Of a DNA stretch of 64,000 bases, positions 34,932-43,488 are shown one piece after another. The DNA is from Haladaptatus sp. DYF46 (GTDB lineage Archaea > Halobacteriota > Halobacteria > Halobacteriales > Haladaptataceae), in the NCBI RefSeq assembly GCF_021083305.1, contig NZ_JAJFAY010000013.1, forward strand, positions 1 to 64,000, in the 5' to 3' direction. The notes under the pieces are model-generated. The model ran no database searches and was not told the DNA's origin. It saw only the letters and a list, made by a program, of their open reading frames with translations. Position numbers and translations under genes: made by a program. Within the stretch, counting starts at the first letter, position 1. Each line of letters opens with the position of its first letter.

Positions 34932-36182
34932 ATGGCGATTCAGGTCACGCGCACCTACGTTGGTTCCATCCAGAACCACCGACAGGTCTGCGATGGCCTC
35001 AACTCGCTCGGAGACTCCGCCTCGAAAATCTGGAACGTCGCACGGTGGACGGCAGGCAGAATATGGGACGCAACCGGTGAAATTCCGGACGAAGGCCCGC
35101 TGAAATCGTACATGAAGAACCAAGCGTGCTGGAAAGACCTGAACGCACAATCCAGTCAGAAAGTCATTGAAGAACTTTCCGACGCTTTCCAGTCATGGTT
35201 CGACCTGCGACAGAAAGACGACACGGCGAATCCGCCCGGCTACCGCAAACACGGCGACACTCGTCCCCGTTCCGCAATTACATTCAAAGAAGACGGGTTC
35301 AAGCACGACCCTGGGAACAACCGCATACGACTCAGCAAAGGCTCGAACCTCAAGGGATATTGGTCCGACTTCCTCTTGTGTGAATACCAGACCCGCCCCG
35401 ACATCAACCTTACAGAAGTCGATTCGGTGCAGAACGTCAGGGCGGTTTGGAACGGCAACGAGTGGGAACTGCACTTCGTGTGCAAAGTCGAACTCAAAAC
35501 CACCGACACAGCGGACGACGGAGTAGCAGGCATCGACCTTGGCATCACGAACCTCGCCACGGTCGCATTCCCTGACGAATACGTCCTGTACCCCGGCAAC
35601 TCCCTCAAACAGGACAAACATTACTTCAAACGTGCCGAGTACGATACGGAGGGAGAAAACGGCCCATCCGAGAAGTCGATGTGGGCACGGCAGAAACTCA
35701 CAAAGCGTGAAACACACTTTTTTCACACTCTCTCAGACACCATCATTACTGAGTGTGTCGAACGCGGTGTTGGGGCGCTCGCGGTGAGTTGGCCTGAAAA
35801 CGTTCGAGAGTCCGATTGGGGCAAGACAGGCAACAAGAAGTTGCACACATGGGCGTTCGACCGCCTCTACCAGTACCTCGAATACAGAGGCGAAGAACAC
35901 GGTGTCGAGGTGCTGAAAGAGAACGAGTGGGAGACGTCGAAGACCTGCTCACGGTGCGGTGACGATACGAAATCGAATCGTGTTGAGCGTGGCCTGTACG
36001 TCTGCTCATCATGTGAGTTGGTCGCCAACGCGGATTGTAACGGGGCAGAGAATATGCGCCAGAAGATAACTCCGAATCCTCACGGTGAGGATAGGAGTAA
36101 CGGCTGTGTGGCACAGCCCTCGGTACACCTGTTCGACCGCGAGAGCGGAATGTTTCGCACGAGAGAACAGGTCGTGTCGTAG
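34932..36182 (+). CDS. tnpB: RNA-guided nuclease TnpB (IS1341-type, IS200/IS605 family)
   Basis: 416 residues, full length. An N-terminal wedge/HTH region leads to the split RuvC domain: first Asp in VAGIDLGITNLATV, a Glu candidate in LAVSWPENVRES, zinc finger CSRCGDD and CSSCEL, and last Asp in ANADCNGAENM. TnpB cuts DNA next to a short TAM under guidance of an RNA made from the element's right end. No TnpA transposase is adjacent, so it is a solo element. A promoter-like TTTATCTA lies at about 34912-34919. The hairpin right end follows at 36182-36243. Confidence 0.93.
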   Translation: MAIQVTRTYVGSIQNHRQVCDGLNSLGDSASKIWNVARWTAGRIWDATGEIPDEGPLKSYMKNQACWKDLNAQSSQKVIEELSDAFQSWFDLRQKDDTANPPGYRKHGDTRPRSAITFKEDGFKHDPGNNRIRLSKGSNLKGYWSDFLLCEYQTRPDINLTEVDSVQNVRAVWNGNEWELHFVCKVELKTTDTADDGVAGIDLGITNLATVAFPDEYVLYPGNSLKQDKHYFKRAEYDTEGENGPSEKSMWARQKLTKRETHFFHTLSDTIITECVERGVGALAVSWPENVRESDWGKTGNKKLHTWAFDRLYQYLEYRGEEHGVEVLKENEWETSKTCSRCGDDTKSNRVERGLYVCSSCELVANADCNGAENMRQKITPNPHGEDRSNGCVAQPSVHLFDRESGMFRTREQVVS

Positions 36183-36243
36183 ACCGGCAAATATCCCACC
36201 TGCGGGACGGGAAGCCTCGCTGTTTACGGCGAGGAGGATGTCA
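36183..36243 (+). ncRNA. TnpB element right end / predicted guide-RNA scaffold 3' part
   Basis: Directly after tnpB come GTGGG/CCCAC-like pairing (about 36194-36206), then AGCCTCGC facing GGCGAGG around a TGTTTAC loop, and the terminal AGGATGTCA. This is the layout of haloarchaeal IS1341 ends. In characterised systems the RNA scaffold ends there and the following 16-20 bases (from 36244) act as guide. Confidence 0.55.
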
Positions 36244-36414
36244 CGCTTGAACTTGCGATAACGATACATAAGTTCCTGCGGGATCACCCACGAGACCACT
36301 TCAACTGTCTCTGTGAGTGAACGAGAACAAACTAAAGAAGCACATCGTTTCATCGCACACAAACGGACGCTAAGACTCGGTTTACAGCCACAGAAGATTG
36401 ATCGTAGCCCTCCC

Positions 36415-36436
36415 ACACCCCACTTTGTCCAGTGTC
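36415..36436 (-). promoter_or_regulatory. origin recognition box-like site 1
   Basis: On the minus strand it reads GACACTGGAC, AAA, GTGGGGTGT. The G-run and the ACTGGA core match the general form of haloarchaeal ORBs. Confidence 0.7.
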
Positions 36437-36602
36437 TTCGCAAACATAGAACGGCCAAATACAGCAATTCGCCAGATTGTTTCCAGAAACAGCCTTTTCT
36501 CTTTAACGCTGACTATCGTTCGGAGTAATTGAATACGGGAAGTAATAAACTTTACCGTTGTTTAGAGTTCTCGTGTGACATCTCAAGCATCGTTTCTACC
36601 GA

Positions 36603-36624
36603 GACACTGGACGCGGTGGGGTGT
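36603..36624 (+). promoter_or_regulatory. origin recognition box-like site 2
   Basis: Reads GACACTGGAC, GCG, GTGGGGTGT: identical to site 1 outside the three middle bases. It faces the initiator gene. Confidence 0.7.
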
Positions 36625-36711
36625 GTGGGTCCCACGAAAAATCGGACACCGGACACACGAGACACAGTAGACACGGTGGTTTTATTACCCTATCTAACGA
36701 GACTTGGTTCA

Positions 36712-37926
36712 ATGGGGCTGTTCGAGCCAGATACGAATATCTATCGTGACCGGGATATCCTCCGTGAGGATTATCAACCCGAGAAAATCGTGGGCCGTGA
36801 TGAGGAACTGCAACAGTATATCTCTGCTCTCCAGCCCGTGATTAATGGTGACCAGCCATCGAACATCTTTCTCTACGGAAAAGCAGGCGTGGGTAAGACG
36901 GCCTGTACTGGATATCTTCTTTCAGAACTTCAGTCGGACGCGGAAGAGTACGATGTCGATATCACAACGATTCGAACAAACTGCGAAGACCTTTCCACGA
37001 GCTACCAAGTAGCGATTCAACTGATTAACGAAATCCGTCCTCCGGAAGAACATGTAACGACTGGGTACTCAAAGCGCCAGATATACGAAATGCTCTGGGC
37101 GGAACTCGATAATGTAGGCAATACCGTGATCATCGTTCTGGATGAGGTTGACCACATCGATGACGATTCTATCCTCTATCAAATCCCTCGCGCAAGAGCC
37201 AACAAGAATCTTACAGAAGCCAAGGTCGGTATCATCGGGATTTCAAACGATTTCAAATTCCGCGAAGGACTCTCGTCAAAGGTTCAATCAAGTCTCTGTG
37301 AAAAGGAACTCCAATTTCCAGCGTATGAGGCAGCTGAACTCCGTGACATCCTTCGGCAGCGGGCTGATATTGCGTTCCATGAAGACGTTGTTCCTGATGC
37401 TGTCATCGCGAAATGTGCAGCATATGGTGCAAAGGACGCAGGTGACGCTCGGCAGAGCCTTGACCTTCTGATGGAAACGGGTGATATCGCCGTTGAACAC
37501 CAGGCTGAACAACTCACTGAAGCGCACGTTGATGAGGCACGTGACTCACTTGAGAAGAGCCGCGTTGTTGAGGGAGTTAACGGGCTTACTCATCAAGGCC
37601 AACTCGTTCTCTACGCACTTTTGATTCTAAATGAGGAAGGGAAAACTCCTACGCGCGCTCGAGATGTTCAACCACAATATGAGCTGGTTTGCGAGCGCGC
37701 CGCTGTTGATCCACTTGTCCCGCGTCGAATGCGTGACCATCTTGGTGAGTTAGCTATGCTTGGAATCGCGAGCCGTACGGAGCGGAACAAAGGAGAAGCA
37801 GGCGGACGGTACTACGAGTATAGCCTCGATACTAGTCCAGAGCTTCTTTTAGAAGCACTCGAAGAGACTGTGGACATCGTAGGTAAAACCGAATCAATCC
37901 AACAACGGTTCGGTGATCAAGTCTGA
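36712..37926 (+). CDS. orc1/cdc6: Orc1/Cdc6 replication initiator
   Basis: 404 residues from the ATG at 36712 (MGLFEPDTNIYRDRDILRED). The open frame begins 61 codons earlier, inside the origin boxes, and is not credible there. AAA+ motifs: IVGRDEELQQY, Walker A FLYGKAGVGKTACTG, Walker B VIIVLDEVDHI, sensor 1 GIIGISNDFKF, and sensor 2 with DARQSLDLLMETG. A C-terminal winged helix follows (LVLYALLILNEEGKTPTRA). It binds ORBs and loads MCM at the adjacent origin. Its origin boxes lie on both sides of the gene. It is probably the initiator of this replicon. Confidence 0.93.
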   Translation: MGLFEPDTNIYRDRDILREDYQPEKIVGRDEELQQYISALQPVINGDQPSNIFLYGKAGVGKTACTGYLLSELQSDAEEYDVDITTIRTNCEDLSTSYQVAIQLINEIRPPEEHVTTGYSKRQIYEMLWAELDNVGNTVIIVLDEVDHIDDDSILYQIPRARANKNLTEAKVGIIGISNDFKFREGLSSKVQSSLCEKELQFPAYEAAELRDILRQRADIAFHEDVVPDAVIAKCAAYGAKDAGDARQSLDLLMETGDIAVEHQAEQLTEAHVDEARDSLEKSRVVEGVNGLTHQGQLVLYALLILNEEGKTPTRARDVQPQYELVCERAAVDPLVPRRMRDHLGELAMLGIASRTERNKGEAGGRYYEYSLDTSPELLLEALEETVDIVGKTESIQQRFGDQV

Positions 37927-37931
37927 TATAG

Positions 37932-37953
37932 TCACCCCACTCTGTCCACTGTC
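37932..37953 (-). promoter_or_regulatory. origin recognition box-like site 3
   Basis: Minus strand: GACAGTGGAC, AGA, GTGGGGTGA, three differences from the consensus. It begins 6 bases after the initiator stop. Confidence 0.65.
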
Positions 37954-37965
37954 TTGCGTCCGTCA

Positions 37966-37987
37966 GACACTGGACGTAGTGGGGTGT
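37966..37987 (+). promoter_or_regulatory. origin recognition box-like site 4
   Basis: GACACTGGAC, GTA, GTGGGGTGT: a perfect match to sites 1 and 2 outside the middle bases. Confidence 0.7.
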
Positions 37988-37998
37988 TTGCTAGAGAA

Positions 37999-38020
37999 GA
38001 CACTGGACATACTGGGGTGT
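37999..38020 (+). promoter_or_regulatory. origin recognition box-like site 5
   Basis: GACACTGGAC, ATA, CTGGGGTGT: one mismatch. Sites 4 and 5 are direct repeats 33 bases apart, about three helical turns. Confidence 0.7.
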
Positions 38021-38441
38021 GAGGGAAGATTGAGCTTGATGGGGTTGTCTTCTATCATGTATTGTATAGTAGATCGACAAGAGATCTTTTCCCGTGTATT
38101 TGATCGTTGGTATCCAATACTAACTCAGTTTGGGCGCTTCAACCAACTCTACAGACTGGGTGAGTCAGATATCCCTGAAACTGATTAGGTTCGACAGTCA
38201 TCAGTATTGCATGGCTATTCGATTGAAACTCTTCTACCTCTCAGACACTCCTAAATAATACTGCATAGAGTATCTGTATATTGTATTTGTATACACTATG
38301 CAGATGCGGCTTGTGATCGTTACCTGTTGACCTTCTTCTAAAGCCACACAGATCGCTCTCATCCAAGTCGATACATGAGGTTGCATTTCTATTTCCTATT
38401 GTCTGACGCACCTTTTTGTATGTTGTATATGTATACAGCAA
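38021..38441. other. AT-rich region between origin and partition genes
   Basis: About 420 bases. It contains CTGCATAG (38261-38268) facing CTATGCAG (38296-38303) and repeated TGTATAC/TGTATAT motifs near 38272-38292 and 38416-38438. These resemble those after the partition genes and may belong to the centromere or the parA promoter. Confidence 0.5.
38261..38303. repeat. inverted repeat around TGTATAC motifs upstream of parA
   Basis: CTGCATAG and CTATGCAG are exact complements with 27 bases between. The interior carries GTATCTGTATATTG and TTGTATAC. It is a candidate partition site or operator. Confidence 0.5.
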
Positions 38442-39341
38442 ATGCATATGGTCACTGTATCGAGCAACCGGATACTACGTGCTGCAACCTACGTTGAAAA
38501 AGGCGGGGTCGGAAAGACGACTACGTCCGCACACGTGGCTGTTGCAGCTGCACGGGAGCATGATCTTGACGTGCTCCTCATAGACTTAGCCGGGAAGCAA
38601 AACGACTTGTCCACTCACTTTGGGATGAACAATAAGGTCGAAGATATCGATGCTCCTATCTCCGCTATTTTTGGCGAAGATTGGGAATTCATTCGAGACA
38701 ATATTCCAGAGGTCGTCGATCGCATGGTCTATGATACGGGAGAAGGCATTGACCTTATTCCCGCAGATCCTGGACTCGGTGGTGCAGATAATAATCTCGC
38801 AAACGTTCCTGTCGAGGAGCGTTTTTCGAAGCTAGATGAGTTCATCACCGAAGACCTGAACGATCGATATGATTTCGTTTTGCTCGATCTGCCGGGCAAA
38901 GAGGACAACATTGCATTGAACGGGTTGTTCGCCGCCAGAAACGTCATTGCGCCACTCAAACCTGGTGCGTTCGAACGAAACCAGCTAGATAATCTTCGCG
39001 ACGATCTCGATGACCTTCGCAAAGAACATCCAATCGATCCGCAGCTCGCGATGGTCATTCCGACGATGGTGAAGAGCTCGACGAACTTATCAAAGGAATT
39101 CGTTGCTGAACTCCAAGAGGCATATCCAGACCAGGCGGCCCTGGTTCCTGTCCCGAATTCACAGGATATCTCGAAGAAGCAAAACGAAGGCTGCACACTC
39201 TTTGCTGTCCCTGAAGATGAGCTGTACAATACAGGGCAGCGTGTGCTAAACGCGTATCGAGAGAACACCACTGAACTCCTTAACCGACTCACAGAGACCA
39301 ATGAGCCAAGACAAAGCCGAAAAGCTCCTCCAGAACAGTAA
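38442..39341 (+). CDS. parA: ParA-family partition ATPase
   Basis: 299 residues; MVTVSSNRIL at 38448 is an alternative start. The deviant Walker A is YVEKGGVGKTTTSAHV, Walker A' is VLLIDLAGKQNDLSTHFG, and Walker B-like FVLLDLPGKEDNIA. The order and spacing match ParA/Soj. It should drive plasmid or chromosome segregation with the small DNA-binding partner that overlaps its 3' end by 41 bases. TGTATAC-type repeats on both sides could be the centromere. It lies 515 bases after orc1/cdc6. Confidence 0.9.
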   Translation: MHMVTVSSNRILRAATYVEKGGVGKTTTSAHVAVAAAREHDLDVLLIDLAGKQNDLSTHFGMNNKVEDIDAPISAIFGEDWEFIRDNIPEVVDRMVYDTGEGIDLIPADPGLGGADNNLANVPVEERFSKLDEFITEDLNDRYDFVLLDLPGKEDNIALNGLFAARNVIAPLKPGAFERNQLDNLRDDLDDLRKEHPIDPQLAMVIPTMVKSSTNLSKEFVAELQEAYPDQAALVPVPNSQDISKKQNEGCTLFAVPEDELYNTGQRVLNAYRENTTELLNRLTETNEPRQSRKAPPEQ

Positions 39342-39696
39342 GAACCAGAAACGTTCAACGTCCGAACCGTCCCAGGCCGACGAGACTGTCGAACTAACGC
39401 AGACAGTTCAGGAAGCCTATGAAGCAATTGACAACGGTGACGCCAGTTCGAATATCACTGTTCGAGATACGAATCTCGCAGCACTGTTTCACGGACTCGA
39501 GAAGTCTGGAGAACTTGAAAATGTTGCAACAGATGCACGCAGGGCACTCAACCGAGAAAACGATTCCAATGTGAATCGAAGCCAAACGATTGGGGATCTC
39601 ATTCGAGTAGGGTTGCAAGAGGTGGCTCCTGAGACGGTTGACCAAGCAGTAAAGGCGAAAAAAGAGCACCTCCTGTCTAAAGAAGACGAGTTCTGA
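39301..39696 (+). CDS. small ParA partner (centromere-binding protein candidate)
   Basis: 131 residues. The N-terminal third is polar (NSKNQKRSTSEPSQADETVE). The C-terminal half, NVNRSQTIGDLIRVGLQEVA followed by PETVDQAVKAKKEHL, looks like a small helical DNA-binding or dimer region. The gene overlaps parA by 41 bases. Position, size and overlap fit a ParB/ParG-type adaptor. There is no sequence similarity to ParB that I can see, so the role rests on context. Confidence 0.65.
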   Translation: MSQDKAEKLLQNSKNQKRSTSEPSQADETVELTQTVQEAYEAIDNGDASSNITVRDTNLAALFHGLEKSGELENVATDARRALNRENDSNVNRSQTIGDLIRVGLQEVAPETVDQAVKAKKEHLLSKEDEF

Positions 39697-40033
39697 GTTC
39701 GCTGTTTGTTTCCGCTTTCTGACTGTGGCTTCTGCATCGATATCTTGAATGTGTATTCTGAAAACGTATACTGAATACGTATGCTGGTTACTGGTGCTGT
39801 CACAATCGGTATCCTAATATTGTGTAGTCAGAATCTGTCTTTTCTGGACTGAACTTTGTCTACATATGCTATATTCGAATACTGTATACAAAAATTGTAT
39901 CTGCCCGCTGGATACTCTCTTCTCTCAAGTAGCTGAACCGGTGATCCAACTAATACAATTCTGAATCTGAAATCCTTTCTCTGTCTTTAAATACAGTATC
40001 TGTATGCTGAATATGAATTCTGTATATGGTGGC
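39697..40033. repeat. AT-rich region with TGTATAC/TGAATAC repeats, centromere candidate
   Basis: About 340 bases with at least six related octamers, among them CGTATACTGAATACGTATGCTG near 39765 (given here as CGTATACTG and AATACGTATGCTG), ACTGTATAC near 39885 and CTGTATGCTG near 39998. No gene is seen. Confidence 0.5.
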
Positions 40034-40453
40034 TCATTCGGAAGACAGGCAAGACAATTGGGCCATCGCTGTATCCGTCCAGCTGTTCACTTCTTGGTCT
40101 AACCACTCTGTCGTTTGCGCAAGTGGTTGGGCGACATGAAGATACTTGACGCCCCCGTTGGAGACGGTGCGAGGATACCGATTCACTAACTCTTCTTCAT
40201 ACAACGGCTTCAGTTGTTTCCCGATCGTACTCTGATCGCGGTCGAGAATTTCGGCGATTTCAGCAATCGTGCTGCGTGGATGATCGAGCACAGTGAGGTA
40301 TACACGGAATGCTGCTTTATGGACTCCACAGACCGTGGCCATCGTCTCCGTGAGTTCCAACTCGGTTTTTTCATCCAGTAGTTGCTCGAATCTTGCTACA
40401 CGTTCATCTGCGAGGACTGTCTCCTCTGTCAACTCATTGTCTGCTGTTTCCAT
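40034..40453 (-). CDS. TrmB/MarR-like HTH regulator
   Basis: 139 residues from the ATG at 40453 (METADNELTEETV); an ATG 13 codons earlier is possible. The winged helix is FRVYLTVLDHPRSTIAEIAE, ILDRDQSTIGKQLKPLYEEE, then LVNRYPRTVSNGGVKYLHVA. The N-terminal 50 residues form helices that may dimerise. It is divergent from ubiA, with 131 bases between, so it may control that gene or itself. Confidence 0.78.
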   Translation of the reverse strand: METADNELTEETVLADERVARFEQLLDEKTELELTETMATVCGVHKAAFRVYLTVLDHPRSTIAEIAEILDRDQSTIGKQLKPLYEEELVNRYPRTVSNGGVKYLHVAQPLAQTTEWLDQEVNSWTDTAMAQLSCLSSE

Positions 40454-40584
40454 ATGTGAAGAGACTAGTGACGGCGAATAGGTCTTTCTCACACACCGAC
40501 CAAACCAGACTACTGCTTCTACCCGTTCTGATTTTACGACGTAGGTTCGGGCTCTTTATTGGACGTCCACAGAAAGTCGAAGGT

Positions 40585-41436
40585 GTGTCCCATGCCGACC
40601 GCGTTCAAGGACTTTTCGAACTCACTCGGCCAGGGAATGCTATCGCAGCTGGAGTCCTATCGTTCATCGGTGCATTCGTGGCTGAAGGTACTGCTGTCTT
40701 CAGCAATAGCGGGGCAATTGGTGCAGCAATCGTCACAACGATTCTTGCAACTGGTGCGGGAATGGCTATTAACGACTACTTCGACCGCGATATCGACCGC
40801 ATCAACGATCCTGAGCGCCCAATCCCTCGTGGTGCAGTCGCCCCCAGAACCGTCCTTATCTTCAGTCTCATCCTGTTTGCTATTGCTGGAGCGCTTGCTC
40901 TGCTACTTTCACGGTTAGCGACCGCGATTGCGGTCGTAAACCTTGTTGCCCTCATCATGTATACGGAGCTTTTCAAAGGATTGCCAGGCGTCGGGAACTT
41001 ACTCGTGAGCTACCTTGGTGGGAGTACGTTTCTCTTCGGTGCAGCGGCTGTTAGTCAAGTTAATACGCCAGTCTTCGTGTTATTCCTCTTAGCAGCGCTG
41101 TCGACGTTTGCCCGAGAGCTAATCAAAGATATCGAAGATATCGAAGGCGATCGTGAGGGTGGCATGAAAACATTGCCAATCACTATCGGATATCGACCTT
41201 CACTACTGATCGCTCTGGTGGTTTTGCTCATTGCAGTACTTGCGAGCCCTATTCCATATCTCATCGGGATATTCGGAATCGCGTATCTCGTGTTAGTGAC
41301 GCCAGCGATTCTTGTGACTATTTATGCTGGATATTTGAGCGTCGATGATCCGTCGGTAGGTCAGTCAATCCTTAAATATGCAATGTATATTTCGGCGGTG
41401 GCGTTTATCGGCGGACGAATCTCCCTCCTATTGTGA
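40585..41436 (+). CDS. UbiA-family prenyltransferase, DGGGP synthase-like
   Basis: 283 residues from the GTG at 40585 (VSHADRVQGLFELTRPGN); upstream frame is not homologous. It has about eight membrane helices. The first Asp-rich motif is NDYFDRDIDRINDPERPIPR and the second is KDIEDIEGDREGGMKTLP. The archaeal homologue adds the second geranylgeranyl chain to geranylgeranylglyceryl phosphate, a step of ether-lipid synthesis. That step is normally chromosomal, so this could be the main copy or a paralogue. It follows the partition genes and is divergent from an HTH gene. Confidence 0.85.
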   Translation: MSHADRVQGLFELTRPGNAIAAGVLSFIGAFVAEGTAVFSNSGAIGAAIVTTILATGAGMAINDYFDRDIDRINDPERPIPRGAVAPRTVLIFSLILFAIAGALALLLSRLATAIAVVNLVALIMYTELFKGLPGVGNLLVSYLGGSTFLFGAAAVSQVNTPVFVLFLLAALSTFARELIKDIEDIEGDREGGMKTLPITIGYRPSLLIALVVLLIAVLASPIPYLIGIFGIAYLVLVTPAILVTIYAGYLSVDDPSVGQSILKYAMYISAVAFIGGRISLLL

Positions 41437-41592
41437 CGCTTTGATATCCGACTCGTCATTGAGTATGCTGAAACAACTCAATTGTTGGTCTTCAACTAAA
41501 ATGGAATAGGTATTTCTCGCCAAATTAAATTTCATGAGTCGGATAGCAAATATCTAAAAGGAGCAGGAAGGATCCTTTAGCTAGAGATCTCT

Positions 41593-42702
41593 GTGAATTC
41601 CACTTGTCGCCAAGCTACAAACCCGCTCACAGGTGAAGAATTGGTCGTACGTGATGTAATCAATGAGACTGTGGACACTACGCGTCTTTCGGTATTACGT
41701 GCCCTCGGTACACTTGGAAATCCTACTACACGAACTGATATCACTGACCATGCCGAGATTTCTCGGCAAGCTGTTTCGAATCATCTCGCGGTTCTTCGAG
41801 ATCGAGGATTTGTCCGAAACCACGAAACAGAAATCAAATCTACTGCTGGCGGTCTTCTGCTTTTGGACGTCATTGAAACGTGCCTCAAAACGATTCCACT
41901 CCAAGAATTAGCGTTTCTGACCCGATCCGACCACCCGATCAGTATTCTCCAAACGCTGAAAGATGAGTCTTATCGACTCACAGATCTGAATACTGCAGTA
42001 GGCGACCCACCCTCACAACCCACGATCAGACGAGTCCTTGGTGATCTTCTGGAGTATGGATGGACGGAAGATCACGGTGGCAACCACCGGATAACGACTG
42101 CTGGACGAGAGGCTTTGAATGCATACCGTGAATTATCTCTTGCAGTCCAACAGCTTATTGAAAAAGCACCGTGGCTTCAGCGCCTTCCTCCAGAAGACGC
42201 TACTTTCCCAATCCATTCGCTCGCTGACGCCAAGCTGATAGTCTCTAATCCTGCTAACCCTGGGTCAGTACTTTCGACAGTTTTCAACCTCTATGATCGG
42301 GATACCAGCCGATTTCGAGGGCTCTGCTCGATCTATCATCCGGTTCTATTCAGTGCGTATCGGACAGCGTACGAACTACTCAACTTTAGCATTGATAGCG
42401 AAATCATCTTCGATTGGCCCACATTCGTAAAAATCGCTAATACGAGCAAGACTCATTATATACTCGATTCTTTGGATCTGAGCGATTATGACATTTATAC
42501 GCTTGATTTTGCGCATACGTTAGGTATCGGAATATACGATGATCGACGGGTTGCGATCGGAGCGTACAACGAAGCTGGCAGTGGTAACCACGTCGCAATG
42601 ATCATCAGTTCTAATAATGAGTTAGTTGATTGGGGAATTGGGTTGTATGATTCTTATCTCGAACAATCTACTCATGCAGACAAAATCGATCTAAGTAGGT
42701 GA
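41593..42702 (+). CDS. two-HTH transcriptional regulator with FilR1-like sensor domain
   Basis: 369 residues, GTG start at 41593. An N-terminal ArsR-like winged helix (TTRTDITDHAEISRQAVSNH) is followed by a second HTH region (QPTIRRVLGDLLEYGWTEDH). The C-terminal domain, from about residue 205, resembles the FilR1/DUF1724 sensor of archaeal regulators (HPVLFSAYRTAYELLNF, then VAIGAYNEAGSGNHVAMIIS). The gene stands alone. Ligand and targets are unknown. Confidence 0.72.
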   Translation: MNSTCRQATNPLTGEELVVRDVINETVDTTRLSVLRALGTLGNPTTRTDITDHAEISRQAVSNHLAVLRDRGFVRNHETEIKSTAGGLLLLDVIETCLKTIPLQELAFLTRSDHPISILQTLKDESYRLTDLNTAVGDPPSQPTIRRVLGDLLEYGWTEDHGGNHRITTAGREALNAYRELSLAVQQLIEKAPWLQRLPPEDATFPIHSLADAKLIVSNPANPGSVLSTVFNLYDRDTSRFRGLCSIYHPVLFSAYRTAYELLNFSIDSEIIFDWPTFVKIANTSKTHYILDSLDLSDYDIYTLDFAHTLGIGIYDDRRVAIGAYNEAGSGNHVAMIISSNNELVDWGIGLYDSYLEQSTHADKIDLSR

Positions 42703-43043
42703 CTGGGGCACTCTAGAGCCTATTAACGAGAGATGAACAATTCAAGAACTACTCGGTAACGTGTTAGGAGAATTTTCAGTGTCCTACACACTTTTACACC
42801 GTAAACGGCGGTGAAGATATTACTCTTCGCTGAGAAGCGCAAATCACACCAGAGATCACCGCCCGATGACTGTCGTTCGGGGATAATTCGACTCTACGAG
42901 ACTTGAATCGTACCCGGACACGCACGGCTCTCGGGTCGGTAGCACCGGTGCGCAAATCAGCGAACGTACGTGAGTCCAAGCACTCGTTCGCGGACGCACC
43001 GGCCATCTCTGGCACAGAACACATCCAAGCACCACGCTTAGCT
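42703..43043. other. intergenic, possible regulatory or replication region
   Basis: About 340 bases. It is AT-rich to 42840 and more GC-rich after. No gene or clear repeat; promoter of the next HTH gene is expected near 43000. Confidence 0.4.
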
Positions 43044-43460
43044 ATGTCCCAGAGTACCCAAAACTTCGAAGCCACGTCTTGTAAAGGTTCCCCGCTACCG
43101 GATACGCAGTGCCGATTAGATCAGTGGACAGACACGACAGACAAGAATAGATCGACTTCATCCAACCAATCTGCCTCGAATGTTGGCTTTTCAACGGCAT
43201 TATCGTCGCTGACGACAGCCGACGAACTCGAGCAGCATCCGTACCGTGATCCAGAGCGGTTGCGGGCTGCCTACGAGCAAGCTGGAACAATTGCTGGCAC
43301 CGCAGCCCACTTTGACGTCTCAGAAACGACAGCCCGCATATGGCTGATTATTCACGAGATGTACGATCCCGAGAAACAGGGACTTTCCCAAGTCGCTAAC
43401 CGACTGGAAGATCTGTTGCCCGAGGATCTTGGGCTTTCCCCACTGGGTGAGTGCCAATGA
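43044..43460 (+). CDS. HTH protein of an accessory pair
   Basis: 138 residues from the ATG at 43044 (MSQSTQNFEATSCKGS). The first 70 residues are polar and probably disordered. The C-terminal part has LRAAYEQAGTIAGTAAHFDV followed by SETTARIWLIIHEMYDP, a classic helix-turn-helix with a recognition helix. It is 28 bases before the coiled-coil gene at 43489 and probably cotranscribed. Role unknown. Confidence 0.62.
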   Translation: MSQSTQNFEATSCKGSPLPDTQCRLDQWTDTTDKNRSTSSNQSASNVGFSTALSSLTTADELEQHPYRDPERLRAAYEQAGTIAGTAAHFDVSETTARIWLIIHEMYDPEKQGLSQVANRLEDLLPEDLGLSPLGECQ

Positions 43461-43488
43461 GCACCACGGATTTCGGAGGTGAGTACTG

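Larger units (their letters stand above)
36244..36711 (+). other. replication-origin region upstream of orc1/cdc6
   Basis: About 470 bases without a gene. It carries two clear origin-recognition-box-like sequences in opposite orientation (36415-36436 and 36603-36624), with an AT-rich stretch between them (about 36487-36600) that could be the unwinding element. A degenerate GACACCGGAC/GACACAGTAGAC pair lies at 36645-36680. Confidence 0.6.

Noticed and set aside
36009..36467. 152-residue minus-strand gene over the TnpB end and origin
   Set aside because: It is antisense to the 3' end of tnpB and crosses the TnpB element end and an origin box. Composition is not haloarchaeal-like.
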